Positions 1-8,730 of a stretch of DNA of 18,697 nucleotides are shown one piece after another. The stretch comes from DAOUJI01 sp034422875. GTDB taxonomy: Bacteria > Chloroflexota > Dehalococcoidia > Lucifugimonadales > JAGWBF01. Position 1 is the stretch's first letter. Every line of letters starts with the position of its first letter. Where the stretch lies: the NCBI GenBank assembly GCA_034422875.1, contig DAOUJI010000030.1, positions 1 through 18,697 of the forward strand, given 5' to 3'. Made by a program: the position numbers and the translations under genes. The notes under the pieces are model-generated. The model did not search any database and had not been told where the DNA came from. It worked only from the letters and a program-made list of their open reading frames with translations.

Positions 1-1360
1 GGGCGACACGGCAGAAGGCTCCGGGAACTATGCGGGTCTGGCGTCCCTGGAGCACAAAGGGCCGGAGGTCAACGTGACGGGGTTCGAAACGGCCGTCAAT
101 CAGACACGGCGACCTGGAAAGAGCCAGAGTCGGCTGGGAAATGAAGTCGGCAGGGTTGGCCCGTATCTGGGCGGCGTACCGTTCCCGCTCCTCCGCCGTT
201 GAGTGAGGCCCCACCAGCATCCCGTATCCCCCGGACTCTCCAACCCGCTTGACCACCAGGTCCTGGAGATTGTCCAGGGTGTATTCCAGGTCCTCCGGCC
301 TCCGGCAGAGGCGGGTGTCCACATTAGCCAACAGCGGCTCCTCGCTCAAATAGTAGCGGACCATGTCCGGAACGTAGGTGTACACACTCTTGTCGTCAGC
401 CACTCCTGTCCCTGGAGCGTTGGCGATGGTCACGTTCCCCTTTTGCCAGGATCGGACCAGCCCGGGAACGCCCAGCATTGAGTCTTTTCGAAACACTGCA
501 GGGTCGATGAAGTCGTCGTCTACACGGCGGTACACAACGTCCACACGTTGCAGCCCTGTTGTGGTGCGCATGTAGACGAAATCGTCACGCACCAGGAGGT
601 CTCGACCCTCCACCAGTTCTGCGCCAATCTCGTGGGCCAGAAAAACATGCTCATAAAAGGCGGAGTTGTAGACTCCCGGGGTGAGCAGAGCGATGATGGG
701 GTCAGGTCGCCCTTCCGGAGACAATTCCCTGAGGGTTTCCAACAGGGCTCTGCCATAGTGTTCGACCTCTCGGACTCGGGAGGTGCGGTACAGGCGTCGC
801 AGGTTTGCCTTGGACGCCTTGCGGTTGGCGAGCATGTAGGATACGCCCGAAGGAACGCGCAGGTTGTCTTCCAGCACCCGAAAGCCGTCATTGGTTCGCA
901 CCAGGTCAGTGCCGCAGATGGCGACCCAGGTCCCGTGAGGCGCTGGGAATCCTCGCATTTCTGCCCTGTATTGTGGGCACCCGCTCACCAAGTCGGCGGG
1001 GACCACACCGTCACGGACGATACGCGATTCCCCGTAGACGTCTTCCAGGAAGAGGTTCAGGGCCTTAAGGCGCTGGGTCAGCCCCGCCTCCAGGAGCCGC
1101 CACTCCGCGCCCGACATCACCCTGGGCAGACAGTCTATGGGGATGATTCGCTCGTCGGCCTCGTTGTCGCCGTAGACTGTGAATGTGATGCCTTCGTTGG
1201 AGAAGGAACGAGTCACCCGTTCCTGGATGGCGTTGATGTCTTCCGTAGAGAGGCGGGTCAGAGTCTCATAGAGTTGGCGGCAATGTTCGCGTGGAGCGCC
1301 GCCGGGCAGGAACATCTCGTCGTAGATGGACGGGTCAATGTTGTAATTGTCGAAGTCCAT
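1..1360 (-). CDS. circularly permuted type 2 ATP-grasp protein (COG2308 / DUF404-DUF407 family), 3' end cut
   Basis: The frame opens at an ATG at 1360 and stays open to the window edge, giving 453 residues without a stop. Family members run to roughly 480 residues, so probably only a short C-terminal piece is missing. Recognisable blocks are TPGVYNSAFYEHVFLAHEIG (227-246), YRRVDDDFIDP (277-287), GTGVADDKSVY (317-327), the glycine loop KRVGESGGYG (371-380) and RHVDLRPFV (428-436). Together these are the hallmark of the circularly permuted ATP-grasp family. A GGAAG lies about 6 bases before the ATG and supports the start. ATP-grasp enzymes ligate a carboxylate to an amine or thiol using ATP. 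The substrate of this family is not known to me. Family members often sit beside an alpha-E (DUF403) protein and a transglutaminase-like protein, and that neighbourhood would lie beyond position 1. It starts 122 bases after the solute-binding gene and could be co-transcribed with it. Confidence 0.9.
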   Translation of the reverse strand, partial: MDFDNYNIDPSIYDEMFLPGGAPREHCRQLYETLTRLSTEDINAIQERVTRSFSNEGITFTVYGDNEADERIIPIDCLPRVMSGAEWRLLEAGLTQRLKALNLFLEDVYGESRIVRDGVVPADLVSGCPQYRAEMRGFPAPHGTWVAICGTDLVRTNDGFRVLEDNLRVPSGVSYMLANRKASKANLRRLYRTSRVREVEHYGRALLETLRELSPEGRPDPIIALLTPGVYNSAFYEHVFLAHEIGAELVEGRDLLVRDDFVYMRTTTGLQRVDVVYRRVDDDFIDPAVFRKDSMLGVPGLVRSWQKGNVTIANAPGTGVADDKSVYTYVPDMVRYYLSEEPLLANVDTRLCRRPEDLEYTLDNLQDLVVKRVGESGGYGMLVGPHSTAEERERYAAQIRANPADFISQPTLALSRSPCLIDGRFEPRHVDLRPFVLQGRQTRIVPGAFCRVA

Positions 1361-1482
1361 CGATTCTTCCGCTGACTGGTTCACTGACGACAGATTACAC
1401 GATGGCGAGAGCGATTGTCTGCAACGCCCTGCTCCAACCAGAACAGGAATTCCCAGGGACCCTTATGCCGGGAGGCAAACCC

Positions 1483-3408
1483 CTACAGGTCCGTACGGTA
1501 CACGTAGCGGGTGTCCCAGAGACCGTATAAGGTGGGCGTGGAATTGCCGAAGACGTTCCGGACCGCACTTAGACGTTCCGAAAGGGTCGTGTATATTAAC
1601 GGCACGTTCTCCGCAACAATTTCCTGGGCCCGGAGGTAATAGCCGATCCTCTTGGCTCGGTCCAGTTCCTGGCTGCCTGTGATGTACAACTCGTCGATCT
1701 CGGCTTCCCATTCCGTAGCCGGCTGCGACTGGTTTGGGTTCCACAGATGCAGGTTCTCGCTGCTGTGCCAGACGGTGATTCCGCCGTGGGGCTCCGTCCC
1801 GCCGGTCAAGCCGATGACCATAGCCTCCCAGTCATAGGTTGTGGTCAGATGGCCTACGAGGTCGCCGAACTCGATAAGCTGGAAGTCCACCTTGAGCCCG
1901 ATTTGTTCCATGCCCTGGCTGATAACGGCGGAGGCCCTTTCGCGGACACTGTTTCCAGTGTTGGTCACCAGTGAAAACTCTATGGGGTTGCCCGCCCCGT
2001 CCTCACGTATGCCGTCTCCGTCTGTGTCGGTCCAGCCAAGGCCGTCCAGCATGTCGTTGGCCTTGTCCAGGTCGTATTCGTATTTCCTTACGTCCGGGTT
2101 GTGGAAGTCGCCCGCAGCCGGACTAATGGCGGCCCACTGCGGATATCCGAGGCCGTGGTGCACGGCATCAATGATTGCGTCCTTGTCTATGCTGTGGGCG
2201 ACGGCCTGCCGGAACTCCTTGTTCTGGAACCACGCCAACTTTTCGGGAGCTATGTAGGGGTCGCCGGTTTCAGAGTCCTTGCCGGGATTCATGTTGAATC
2301 CTAGAAACGTGGTGCCGAAGGCTGGGCCCCGCCTATATATCGTGAAGTTGCCTTCCTCCTGTTGGGGCTCCAGGTCCGCGAATTCCTCGCCCAGGACCCC
2401 GTGGATGTCGGACTCACCCGCCAGGAACTTCGCCAGCTCGGTCTCCAGGTCAGGAACGATGTTTTGAACGACTCGATCCAGGTATGGAAGGCTGTTTCCG
2501 GCTTCATCCTTGAGCCAATAGTCGGGGTTACGCTGCATGATGACCCGGGACATGGGTTCGTAACTTTCGATGGTAAAGGGGCCGGTGCCAATAATCTCCG
2601 CCGGGTCCGTCTCGATGTCCCATGTCTCAATGAAGGAGCCGTCGTCTACGTGCTTCTCCAGAATGTGCCTCGGGTATATCGCCGTCCCCATAGAGCGTAG
2701 GAACGGTGCGAACGGCACGGGGAGGACGCATTCGACCGTGTAGTCATCCAAAGCTCTGACCGTCATAGGCGACTCCTGCCACTGACCGGTCTCCTCGTCT
2801 AGAAAGCGGAAGTTGAATGTGGGTCGGCTGCTGGCTGGTATGTCGTCGTTGTAGATGATGCTGTTGAAGGTAAAGTCCACGTCGTAGGCGGTGAAAGGTT
2901 CTCCGTCGTGCCAGTTGACGTCCCGACGAATGAAGAAAGTCCATGTCAGGCCGTCGTCTGAACGGGACCAGGACTCCGCCAGGGCCGGTTCCACCTCGTC
3001 GGTCAGCCACGACACCTCGGTCAGGCCCTCGAAGAGGTATCCCAACACACCTGACGAAGAGGCGTCGTTGGCAATGGCCAGATTGAAAGTGAGCGGCTCG
3101 GAAATGGTGGCGAAGGTCAGTGTGCCGCCATGCTCGCCGATAGCGTACTCGAACTCTTCGGCGTTCTTCTTGAGTTGGTCGACCACGTCCGGTTCGGGAG
3201 TGGCGGTCGCGGGCAAAGGAGTGGCCGTGGCCGGTTGAGGCGTAGATGTGGAAGGTAGAGCCGTAGACGTAGGAGCGGGGCCGTCTCCCGTGCATGCTGC
3301 CAGTGTGAGCAGAGAAACAACCAAAAGAATCGGAAAGCTCCATCGGAGTATTGTCTTGTTCACTCCGGCAGCAAGTCTCGAAATCAAGCCGTTTCTGGAC
3401 AACATCAT
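1483..3408 (-). CDS. family 5 extracellular solute-binding lipoprotein (peptide/oligopeptide type), orphan
   Basis: This is a solute-binding protein of the DppA/OppA class, which captures peptides or similar solutes outside the membrane for an ABC importer. The frame is open from an ATG at 3423, but a good AGGAAG (3420-3415) sits 6 bases before the next in-frame ATG at 3408, and nothing resembling a ribosome site precedes 3423. I therefore place the start at 3408 (641 residues; 646 from the upstream ATG). A hydrophobic segment ends in the lipobox LTLAAC (Cys39 from this start), so it is a lipoprotein. A Thr/Pro-rich spacer follows, then the binding domain with YLFEGLTEV, LAESWSRSDDGLTWTF, WHDGEPFTAYDVDFTFN and YDLDKANDMLDGLGW, all typical of the family. 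No permease or ATPase gene lies nearby, so it is either an orphan served by a distant transporter or a sensory/accessory protein. The family call is firm; the ligand is unknown. Confidence 0.93.
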   Translation of the reverse strand: MMLSRNGLISRLAAGVNKTILRWSFPILLVVSLLTLAACTGDGPAPTSTALPSTSTPQPATATPLPATATPEPDVVDQLKKNAEEFEYAIGEHGGTLTFATISEPLTFNLAIANDASSSGVLGYLFEGLTEVSWLTDEVEPALAESWSRSDDGLTWTFFIRRDVNWHDGEPFTAYDVDFTFNSIIYNDDIPASSRPTFNFRFLDEETGQWQESPMTVRALDDYTVECVLPVPFAPFLRSMGTAIYPRHILEKHVDDGSFIETWDIETDPAEIIGTGPFTIESYEPMSRVIMQRNPDYWLKDEAGNSLPYLDRVVQNIVPDLETELAKFLAGESDIHGVLGEEFADLEPQQEEGNFTIYRRGPAFGTTFLGFNMNPGKDSETGDPYIAPEKLAWFQNKEFRQAVAHSIDKDAIIDAVHHGLGYPQWAAISPAAGDFHNPDVRKYEYDLDKANDMLDGLGWTDTDGDGIREDGAGNPIEFSLVTNTGNSVRERASAVISQGMEQIGLKVDFQLIEFGDLVGHLTTTYDWEAMVIGLTGGTEPHGGITVWHSSENLHLWNPNQSQPATEWEAEIDELYITGSQELDRAKRIGYYLRAQEIVAENVPLIYTTLSERLSAVRNVFGNSTPTLYGLWDTRYVYRTDL

Positions 3409-3414
3409 AGGCGT

Positions 3415-3420
3415 CTTCCT
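3415..3420 (-). promoter_or_regulatory. ribosome binding site deciding the start of the solute-binding gene
   Basis: AGGAAG on the minus strand lies 6 bases before the ATG at 3408 and 9 bases before a second ATG at 3405. It overlaps the codons just after the upstream ATG at 3423, which itself has no purine-rich site before it. This favours 3408 or 3405 as the true start. Confidence 0.55.
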
Positions 3421-3499
3421 CATACTTACGGGGATATAAGTACACCCGTCTGGGTCATTGGTGGGAACGAACTCGGGTTCGTGATGTCACCCGCCCATC

Positions 3500-3528
3500 C
3501 TTATACCACTGGAGTATGGACCACGCAA
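3500..3528 (-). promoter_or_regulatory. candidate promoter for the solute-binding gene
   Basis: On the minus strand a TTGCGT (3528-3523) and a TATAAG (3505-3500) are separated by exactly 17 bases. The -10 box matches consensus at 5 of 6 positions and the -35 box at 3 of 6. Transcription would begin near 3493, leaving a leader of about 85 bases before the start at 3408. It lies in the 240-base gap after the signalling operon, so the solute-binding gene can be transcribed separately. Sequence match only. Confidence 0.35.
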
Positions 3529-3650
3529 GGACTGATACCCTGTATTATTCATGATTTCTTTCGTCAACAAACGTTCGGGCATGGAGGGTCAGTCTGATCG
3601 TACGGAAAGTCCATTGGATGGCGTGGACGGCGTTGGGGTGTTGGGCGGGT

Positions 3651-5873
3651 CTAGGCAACAGGAGCTTCAACCTCATCGTCGGGAGCGGTCACTATGCCGG
3701 ACGAGGGCAGCTCCACCGTCATCAGGGTGAACTCGCCAGGCGCCGAGTCCACTCGTATGGAGCCGCCGTGCTGGCGCACGATGTCGTTGCATAGGGACAG
3801 CCCCAGCCCTGTTCCCTTATCGGTGGGTTTGGTCGTAAAGAACGGGTTGAATATCTTTTCAATGACATCGGGCGGCATTCCAGACCCGTTGTCCCTTATT
3901 CCTACTTCGCACCGTTCCTCAGTCCGGCGGGTGGTCAACGACAACGTCGGCATATAGCTTCCGCCGTCCCCGCTGGCTTCGGCGGCCTTCCTTCTCTCGT
4001 CTGTGGCGTAGCATGCGTTGCTCACCATATTGAGGAATACGCGGCCCAGGTCCTGGGATATCACGTTTAACTCGCCCATTTCCGGGTCCAGGTCCACCTC
4101 GATGTGAAGCTGGAAGTCCGGGTCTGTGGCCCTGGCGCTGTGGTAAGCCAGGCGCGCGTGTTCTTCCAGCAACTGGTTGATGTCGGTGGCCTGGGGCGCC
4201 CCAGGACCGCGGCTCATGGACAGCATATCGTTGACGATGCGGTTGGCGCGGTCTCCGTGGGACTGTATGCGCTCCAGGTTGCCCTTCAGGTCGTCGGAGA
4301 TGTCTTTTATGAGTCCCATCTGCTCCTGAGTCAGCTCTCCATCGCCTTCATTCAGCGTCTCCTCGAGCTCACCGAGCAGTTCCTCGGATATCTGGGAGAA
4401 ATTCTTAACGAAGTTAAGCGGGTTCCGAATTTCGTGGGCCACTCCGGCCGTAAGCTCACCAAGGGCGGCCAGTTTTTCCCGCATGACGATTTGGTCCTGG
4501 GCCGTCTGCAGCTCAGCCAGCACTCCCTCAAGTTCCTCGTTCTTGCCCTGAAGCTCCTCGGCTAACTTCTCTACAAGGTTCAGTCGCTGGACTTCCAAGG
4601 CGTGTCGGCGGAACACCTCAAGGGCGGCGGCCATGTCGGCCACCTCGTCCCGACCTTCTATCTCGACCCGGGTTTCCAGGTCTCCCCCTGCCATGCGCCG
4701 CATCCAACCGGACAGCATGGCTAGACGACGCAGCAACACCCGTCCCACGAACAGCCAGGCGAGGAGCACGGCGCCGCCGATGCTGACGCCGCTAATGGCA
4801 AGCAGCAGTGTGCGGCCCGTCAGGACCGCCTGTTCGGAGGCGGCGGTGGCTTCCTGTGCGCTCAATTGGGCTTCGGCTACCAGTTCGTCCACCTGCTCCA
4901 CAAGGTCAACGGCTATGCCCCGGTTGTCAGCCAGCAGGTCCCCTTGAACCTCGGACAATGCCAAAACTCTGTAACTCAAGTCGAAAGCATTCTGGTCATG
5001 CATCCCCAACTCCAATAACCGGCCAAAGAGGGGGGCAAGATCGTCGTGCAGCGGAGAGCCTCGCAGGGATTCCAGGTTCCGTTCGATGTGACCGGCGGAA
5101 GACTCGAACCTCTCCCTCAACGGCTCGACGGTGTCAGGGTCGGATAGGGTGAACGCGCTGGAAAGCAATTGGGTCGCTATGTTGGCGTGAGCTTGAAGCT
5201 CGGCGAGATAACGAAACCGGCCTATCTCTCCCTCGGAGAAGTGGACATCCCGAGGTTCCGGTAGAAGCGAATTGACTTCGCTGGCGCCCGCGAGCGTGTC
5301 GGGATTGCGGTATCCTGTCACCGTGAAGAAGTACTGGTCGTCGATGGCCGGGTTTATGGCCGTCTCCAGTTGAGCTCGGAGCCCGGGCTGGTTCCTGGTT
5401 CCGGAAAGCTCCACGCTCACGGCGTTGGTGCGTTCGGCAAGTTCAAAACGTTCCAACATGCCGCTCTCCACAGACTGGATGTTCTTCACCAACAAATCGG
5501 CGTTGGAACGGATGCTTTCGAACCGCTCGTCTTCCCTGCCTCCTTCCAGACGATCAAGCTCCATCTCGAATCCCTGGTGGGCTTCAGCTATGCTGTCGGA
5601 AACCACGGAGAACTCTTCGCGGGTCTCGGACGCGGTCAGGTTCGGGGCTGCAGCGGCGAGGATTCCTCCGTAACGCGCCACGCCAAACGCCGCCGCCATT
5701 GACGGCACGCTTTCATCGTTCACCCTCCCTTGCGCCGCTCCTACACTGTTGAACGAGAACCATCCAACCAGACTGGCCGCTATGGTCAGGCAGACCGCAC
5801 CTCCCAGCGCGATATACAACTGGGTGGAGATGCGGTACCGCAGGTCGAGAATGCGTTTGAGACGTTCGTTCAT
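3651..5873 (-). CDS. membrane sensor histidine kinase with TorS-like sensor, HAMP and HisKA/HATPase domains
   Basis: This 740-residue kinase senses through an extracytoplasmic domain and phosphorylates a response regulator. The order is: TM1 about 17-41; a long mainly helical outer region 42-353; TM2 about 354-378; a HAMP segment about 379-432 (MAGGDLETRVEIEGRDEVADM); a coiled coil 430-465; a HisKA domain with phospho-acceptor His480 in GVAHEIRNPL; and an ATPase domain with N box NMVSNA (615-620), G1 DNGSGMPP (661-668), F box NPFFTTKP and G2 GTGLGLSL (687-694). All catalytic motifs are intact. The outer region's size and its ARYGGILAAAAPNLTASETRE motif resemble the helical-bundle sensor of TorS, which reads the binding protein TorT. 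Fittingly, the gene before it encodes a binding-protein lipoprotein, whose stop overlaps this start by 4 bases (ATGA). It has no receiver of its own. The receiver-PP2C protein in the same operon is the obvious target, by inference. Confidence 0.93.
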   Translation of the reverse strand: MNERLKRILDLRYRISTQLYIALGGAVCLTIAASLVGWFSFNSVGAAQGRVNDESVPSMAAAFGVARYGGILAAAAPNLTASETREEFSVVSDSIAEAHQGFEMELDRLEGGREDERFESIRSNADLLVKNIQSVESGMLERFELAERTNAVSVELSGTRNQPGLRAQLETAINPAIDDQYFFTVTGYRNPDTLAGASEVNSLLPEPRDVHFSEGEIGRFRYLAELQAHANIATQLLSSAFTLSDPDTVEPLRERFESSAGHIERNLESLRGSPLHDDLAPLFGRLLELGMHDQNAFDLSYRVLALSEVQGDLLADNRGIAVDLVEQVDELVAEAQLSAQEATAASEQAVLTGRTLLLAISGVSIGGAVLLAWLFVGRVLLRRLAMLSGWMRRMAGGDLETRVEIEGRDEVADMAAALEVFRRHALEVQRLNLVEKLAEELQGKNEELEGVLAELQTAQDQIVMREKLAALGELTAGVAHEIRNPLNFVKNFSQISEELLGELEETLNEGDGELTQEQMGLIKDISDDLKGNLERIQSHGDRANRIVNDMLSMSRGPGAPQATDINQLLEEHARLAYHSARATDPDFQLHIEVDLDPEMGELNVISQDLGRVFLNMVSNACYATDERRKAAEASGDGGSYMPTLSLTTRRTEERCEVGIRDNGSGMPPDVIEKIFNPFFTTKPTDKGTGLGLSLCNDIVRQHGGSIRVDSAPGEFTLMTVELPSSGIVTAPDDEVEAPVA

Positions 5874-7141
5874 TGCCCCAGCGCCCCTGCGAGAGTGGCA
5901 AGTTCGTAATCTCCGTCTTCTCCGATCATGGTCAGGAACACAGCATCGGAACCCTGGTTGTCCAGTCCTCCGTATTGCAGTCGAAATCCATCCAAGTCGA
6001 TTACATCCGCACCCAGTAGACTGTTAAGAAAACACTCCCGAGTCGTTTCCCGTCCGCACATTTCGAGTCCAGCCACGGCCAACCGACCGGCCAGATAGCC
6101 CTCAAGCGACACGAAACCAGGGACCGCATCGGGTATATGGTCCCACAGGGCGTTCAAGTATTTGGTGATTATGGGCTGCGATTCGTCGGTTGGGAAGGGC
6201 ACCACCTGGGTGACGAAAACGCCTTCTCCAGTGGCGCCCAGTTCCTCGGCAAGCGCGTTGCTGCCGACGAAGGAAACGGTCATGAACACTGCGTTCGTTC
6301 CCAGGCGCTTGGCCCAGGCAATTGAATGCGCCACGGGTTCATAGGCGCCGATCAGAATTACGGCTTGCGGGTCAGCCCTGAGAAGATCGAGCACTCCGGT
6401 TTTCACTGACGTAGTGTTCCGCGCGTACAACCCTACAGCGACCGGCTCCATGTCACGGCGTTCCAGGGCCAGCCGGACCCCCCTGTAGCCCGCGCGTCCG
6501 AAGGAATCATCCTGGTACATCACTGCTATCCGTTCGAAATTCAGGTCACCCGTCAGTTGGGCCACCATCGATTCGGTCTCATCGTAATAGGAAGCGCGCA
6601 AGTTGATGATGTTTTCCCATTCTTGTTCACGCAGGAAGGCGGCGCCGGTGAATGGGGCTATATAGGGCACACCCTTTTCGGCGGCTATCGGTGTAGCCGA
6701 GCGGGACGTGGGAGTGCCCACGGCTCCTATCAATGCGAAAACCGATTCCTCTTCAATCAGGAGAGTAGTGTTGGCGATGGCCAATTCGGGTTCGTAGGAG
6801 TCGTCGAGGGAAATCAAGTCCAGCTGCCGACCGTGGACTCCGCCGTTACGGTTTGCTTCTTTAAAGGCAGCCCGTATCCCGAGTCTCATGCCGATGCCTA
6901 GTTGTTGTGCCGGTCCGCTAAATGCGGCGGACTGGCCGAAGACAATCCGGTCGTCGAAAACTCCCGGTTCCGGCCCGGATGCGGAGTCCGACTCCGCAGT
7001 TGGCGTTGGGACCGTTGGGGCTTCGGATGTGGCGGTTGGGCCGTCCTGAGTGCATCCGGTAAGAGCTCCTATGACGGAGAGGGCGATTGCAGCCCCTACC
7101 CCGCACAGGAATGTTGCGGAGCGGCGGGGTTTTGGGTTCAC
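5870..7141 (-). CDS. type I periplasmic-binding-protein lipoprotein (LivJ/LivK-like, Peripla_BP_6), probable ligand sensor
   Basis: This 423-residue protein resembles the leucine/isoleucine/valine-type binding proteins of ABC importers. It begins with GTG at 7141, overlapping the stop of the anti-sigma kinase gene (GTGA), and its own stop overlaps the histidine kinase start (ATGA). A basic N-terminus and hydrophobic stretch lead to the lipobox GALTGC (Cys30). A Thr/Pro/Ser-rich spacer of about 30 residues follows, then the two-lobe domain: VFGQSAAFSGPAQQLG (67-82), ANRNGGVHGRQL, GAVGTPTSRSATPIAAEKGV, VMYQDDSFGRAGYRGV. No permease or ATPase gene accompanies it. It is wedged between a partner-switching module and a membrane kinase with a TorS-like outer domain. 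I therefore infer that it presents a small ligand to that kinase rather than feeding a transporter. TorT and LuxP are known precedents for binding proteins used as sensors, although TorT belongs to a different subfamily. The ligand cannot be read from sequence. Confidence 0.92.
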   Translation of the reverse strand: MNPKPRRSATFLCGVGAAIALSVIGALTGCTQDGPTATSEAPTVPTPTAESDSASGPEPGVFDDRIVFGQSAAFSGPAQQLGIGMRLGIRAAFKEANRNGGVHGRQLDLISLDDSYEPELAIANTTLLIEEESVFALIGAVGTPTSRSATPIAAEKGVPYIAPFTGAAFLREQEWENIINLRASYYDETESMVAQLTGDLNFERIAVMYQDDSFGRAGYRGVRLALERRDMEPVAVGLYARNTTSVKTGVLDLLRADPQAVILIGAYEPVAHSIAWAKRLGTNAVFMTVSFVGSNALAEELGATGEGVFVTQVVPFPTDESQPIITKYLNALWDHIPDAVPGFVSLEGYLAGRLAVAGLEMCGRETTRECFLNSLLGADVIDLDGFRLQYGGLDNQGSDAVFLTMIGEDGDYELATLAGALGQ

Positions 7142-7551
7142 TCAGCCCTTCGTTTGGCCAAGGCAAGATGGTTCTTGCCCTGCTCCCGTCTGTAGTGCAT
7201 CTCGTCCATCATGGTGCGGACGAAGAACAGCCCGAGGCCTCCTATGGGACGTTCGTCTATTGGCGCGGAGGTGTCCGGCTCGACAGCGTCGTTGAGCGGA
7301 TCAAAAGGCCTCCCGTCGTCGGTGATTTCGATGGTGATGGATTCCTCTTCCGATGAAAGAGACACCTCGATTACGCTGACCTCTCCTCCGTAGTTCACGA
7401 TGTTCACGCCCAACTCGTCGAGGACGAGGTTGACTTTGAATTCGAGGTCCGGAGACCATTGCTCCTTCATGGCCAAGTCTTCAACGGCGGCGGTGATTTG
7501 CTGGAGCTCGTCAAGAGCGGGCCTAATCTTCAAGGAGACTTGGGCGCTCAA
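7138..7551 (-). CDS. RsbW/SpoIIAB-type anti-sigma factor serine kinase
   Basis: This 137-residue protein is a stand-alone GHKL ATPase of the anti-sigma kinase class. Such proteins hold a sigma factor or other partner inactive and phosphorylate a STAS antagonist on serine. The N box LDELGVNIVNYG (44-55) carries the expected Glu46 (catalytic base position) and Asn50 (metal ligand). The G1 box is TDDGRPFDP (77-85) and the G2 region is IGGLGLFFVRTMMDEM (103-118). The length is normal for RsbW and there is no membrane segment, so it acts in the cytoplasm. It starts at an ATG that overlaps the stop of the receiver-phosphatase gene by 4 bases, and its own stop overlaps the GTG of the binding-protein gene. 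This implies translational coupling and roughly fixed stoichiometry. The target is not encoded in the window; it could be a distant sigma factor or another partner. Confidence 0.9.
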   Translation of the reverse strand: MSAQVSLKIRPALDELQQITAAVEDLAMKEQWSPDLEFKVNLVLDELGVNIVNYGGEVSVIEVSLSSEEESITIEITDDGRPFDPLNDAVEPDTSAPIDERPIGGLGLFFVRTMMDEMHYRREQGKNHLALAKRRAE

Positions 7552-8714
7552 TGGTCGCCTCCGATGTGACGCAGCGCCAGGCAGGTAATATCGTCGGATT
7601 GCGCCGTCTCACCTGCAAAGACGCTCACGGCCTCGAGTATCGCCTGGGTCAATGAGTGGGAGTCCCCTAACAGATTGTTCTGGAAGACTTGTCGCAGGCG
7701 ATCAAGCCCAAACTCTTCGCCCTCTGCGTTCATCGCCTCGGTGACTCCGTCGGTGTAGCAAACCAAGATGTCTCCCGGAGCGCAAATTACGGTGTTCTGG
7801 TTGAAATTGATGTCCGGCATTACCCCTAGGGCTACGCCGCCCGTGGACGGAATAACGGTTGAACTTCCGTCAGGATGGACTATCAGCGGAGGGTTGTGAC
7901 CGGCGTTGGCGTAGGTCACCTGCCCGGTAGCCGGGTCATATACGGCGTACAGGACTGTAACGAACATCATGGTTTCGTTGTCCGGGTAGAGCAGGTCGTT
8001 CACTTCCTTCAAGACGTCGCCGGGTTCAGGGTGCCCTATGGCGGCGCCCTTCAACAGCGTTCGACTTGACATCATGAAGAGGGCTGCCGGCACTCCCTTG
8101 TCGGATACGTCGGCGATAGCCAGCCCGATCCGGTTATTGTCCAGGCGTATCACGTCGAAGAAGTCACCGCCTACAGTGCGAGCGGGGTCCATGCTGCCGA
8201 AGAGCTGATAGCTGGGAGCCTCAGGAAATTGTCCTGGGAGAATCGATTGCTGGATGTTGCTGGCAATGTCCAACTCGTTCTGAAGCGCCACCAGTTTGTC
8301 CCGGGAGGACAATGCCTCGCGCCACTCCATAAGGTGGCTGAGGGTCCGCTCGATGGTGACTTCCAAGTCCTCGAAGTCGACGGGTTTGGTGACGAAATCG
8401 AAGGCGCCTCGGTTCATGGCGGTGCGGATGTTCTTCATGTCTCCGTATGCGGAGATGATCACGCACCGGAGGTTAGGATCGACTTTGGGAATCTGTTCCA
8501 ACAGGGCCAATCCGTCCATCTTGGGCATGTTGATGTCCGAAAGGACCATATCTATGTCTTTTTCCTGGTTCAGCTTGTCAAGGGCATCAAGCCCGTCATG
8601 AGCAAACACAAACTCGTATCGGCCTGCTCGTATCGCGCGCCGCATCCGTTGCAGCACCATAGGCTCAACGTCCGGCTCGTCGTCCACCACAAGTATTTTG
8701 AATTGTGCGTCCAC
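7548..8714 (-). CDS. response-regulator PP2C serine phosphatase (REC-SpoIIE/RsbU type)
   Basis: This 388-residue protein has two parts. Residues 1-125 are a receiver domain with acidic pair DDE (11-13), phospho-acceptor Asp60 in LSDINMPKMDG, switch Ser88 and Lys110 in FVTKP. A helical linker (about 120-158, ending in the NIQQSILPG motif usual before SpoIIE domains) leads to a PP2C-like phosphatase. Its metal-binding aspartates are visible in GGDFFD (Asp184), ADVSDKG (Asp202), YTDGVTEA (Asp322) and SDDITCLAL (Asp374/375). Such proteins dephosphorylate STAS antagonists when the receiver is phosphorylated. It starts with GTG at 8714, with an AGGGG about 10 bases upstream, only 16 bases after the STAS gene. 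The 4-base overlap with the anti-sigma kinase gene puts antagonist, phosphatase and kinase in one unit. The same operon ends in a histidine kinase without a receiver, so phosphorylation of Asp60 by that kinase is the natural inference. Confidence 0.94.
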   Translation of the reverse strand: MDAQFKILVVDDEPDVEPMVLQRMRRAIRAGRYEFVFAHDGLDALDKLNQEKDIDMVLSDINMPKMDGLALLEQIPKVDPNLRCVIISAYGDMKNIRTAMNRGAFDFVTKPVDFEDLEVTIERTLSHLMEWREALSSRDKLVALQNELDIASNIQQSILPGQFPEAPSYQLFGSMDPARTVGGDFFDVIRLDNNRIGLAIADVSDKGVPAALFMMSSRTLLKGAAIGHPEPGDVLKEVNDLLYPDNETMMFVTVLYAVYDPATGQVTYANAGHNPPLIVHPDGSSTVIPSTGGVALGVMPDINFNQNTVICAPGDILVCYTDGVTEAMNAEGEEFGLDRLRQVFQNNLLGDSHSLTQAILEAVSVFAGETAQSDDITCLALRHIGGDH

Positions 8715-8730
8715 TGAGAGAACCCCTGCC

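Noticed and set aside
548..1375. 275-codon open frame on the plus strand
   Set aside because: Antisense to the ATP-grasp gene, whose minus-strand translation matches conserved family blocks throughout.
2744..3445. 233-codon open frame on the minus strand in another phase
   Set aside because: Out of phase with the solute-binding gene and without signal, domain or ribosome site; a shadow.
3541..3571. TTGACG upstream of the solute-binding gene as an alternative -35 box
   Set aside because: No acceptable -10 box lies 16-18 bases downstream; the TATAAG with correct spacing at 3500-3505 is preferred.
3600..3640. Possible terminator after the histidine kinase gene
   Set aside because: Only a 5-base GTCCA/TGGAC pairing without a T-run is seen.
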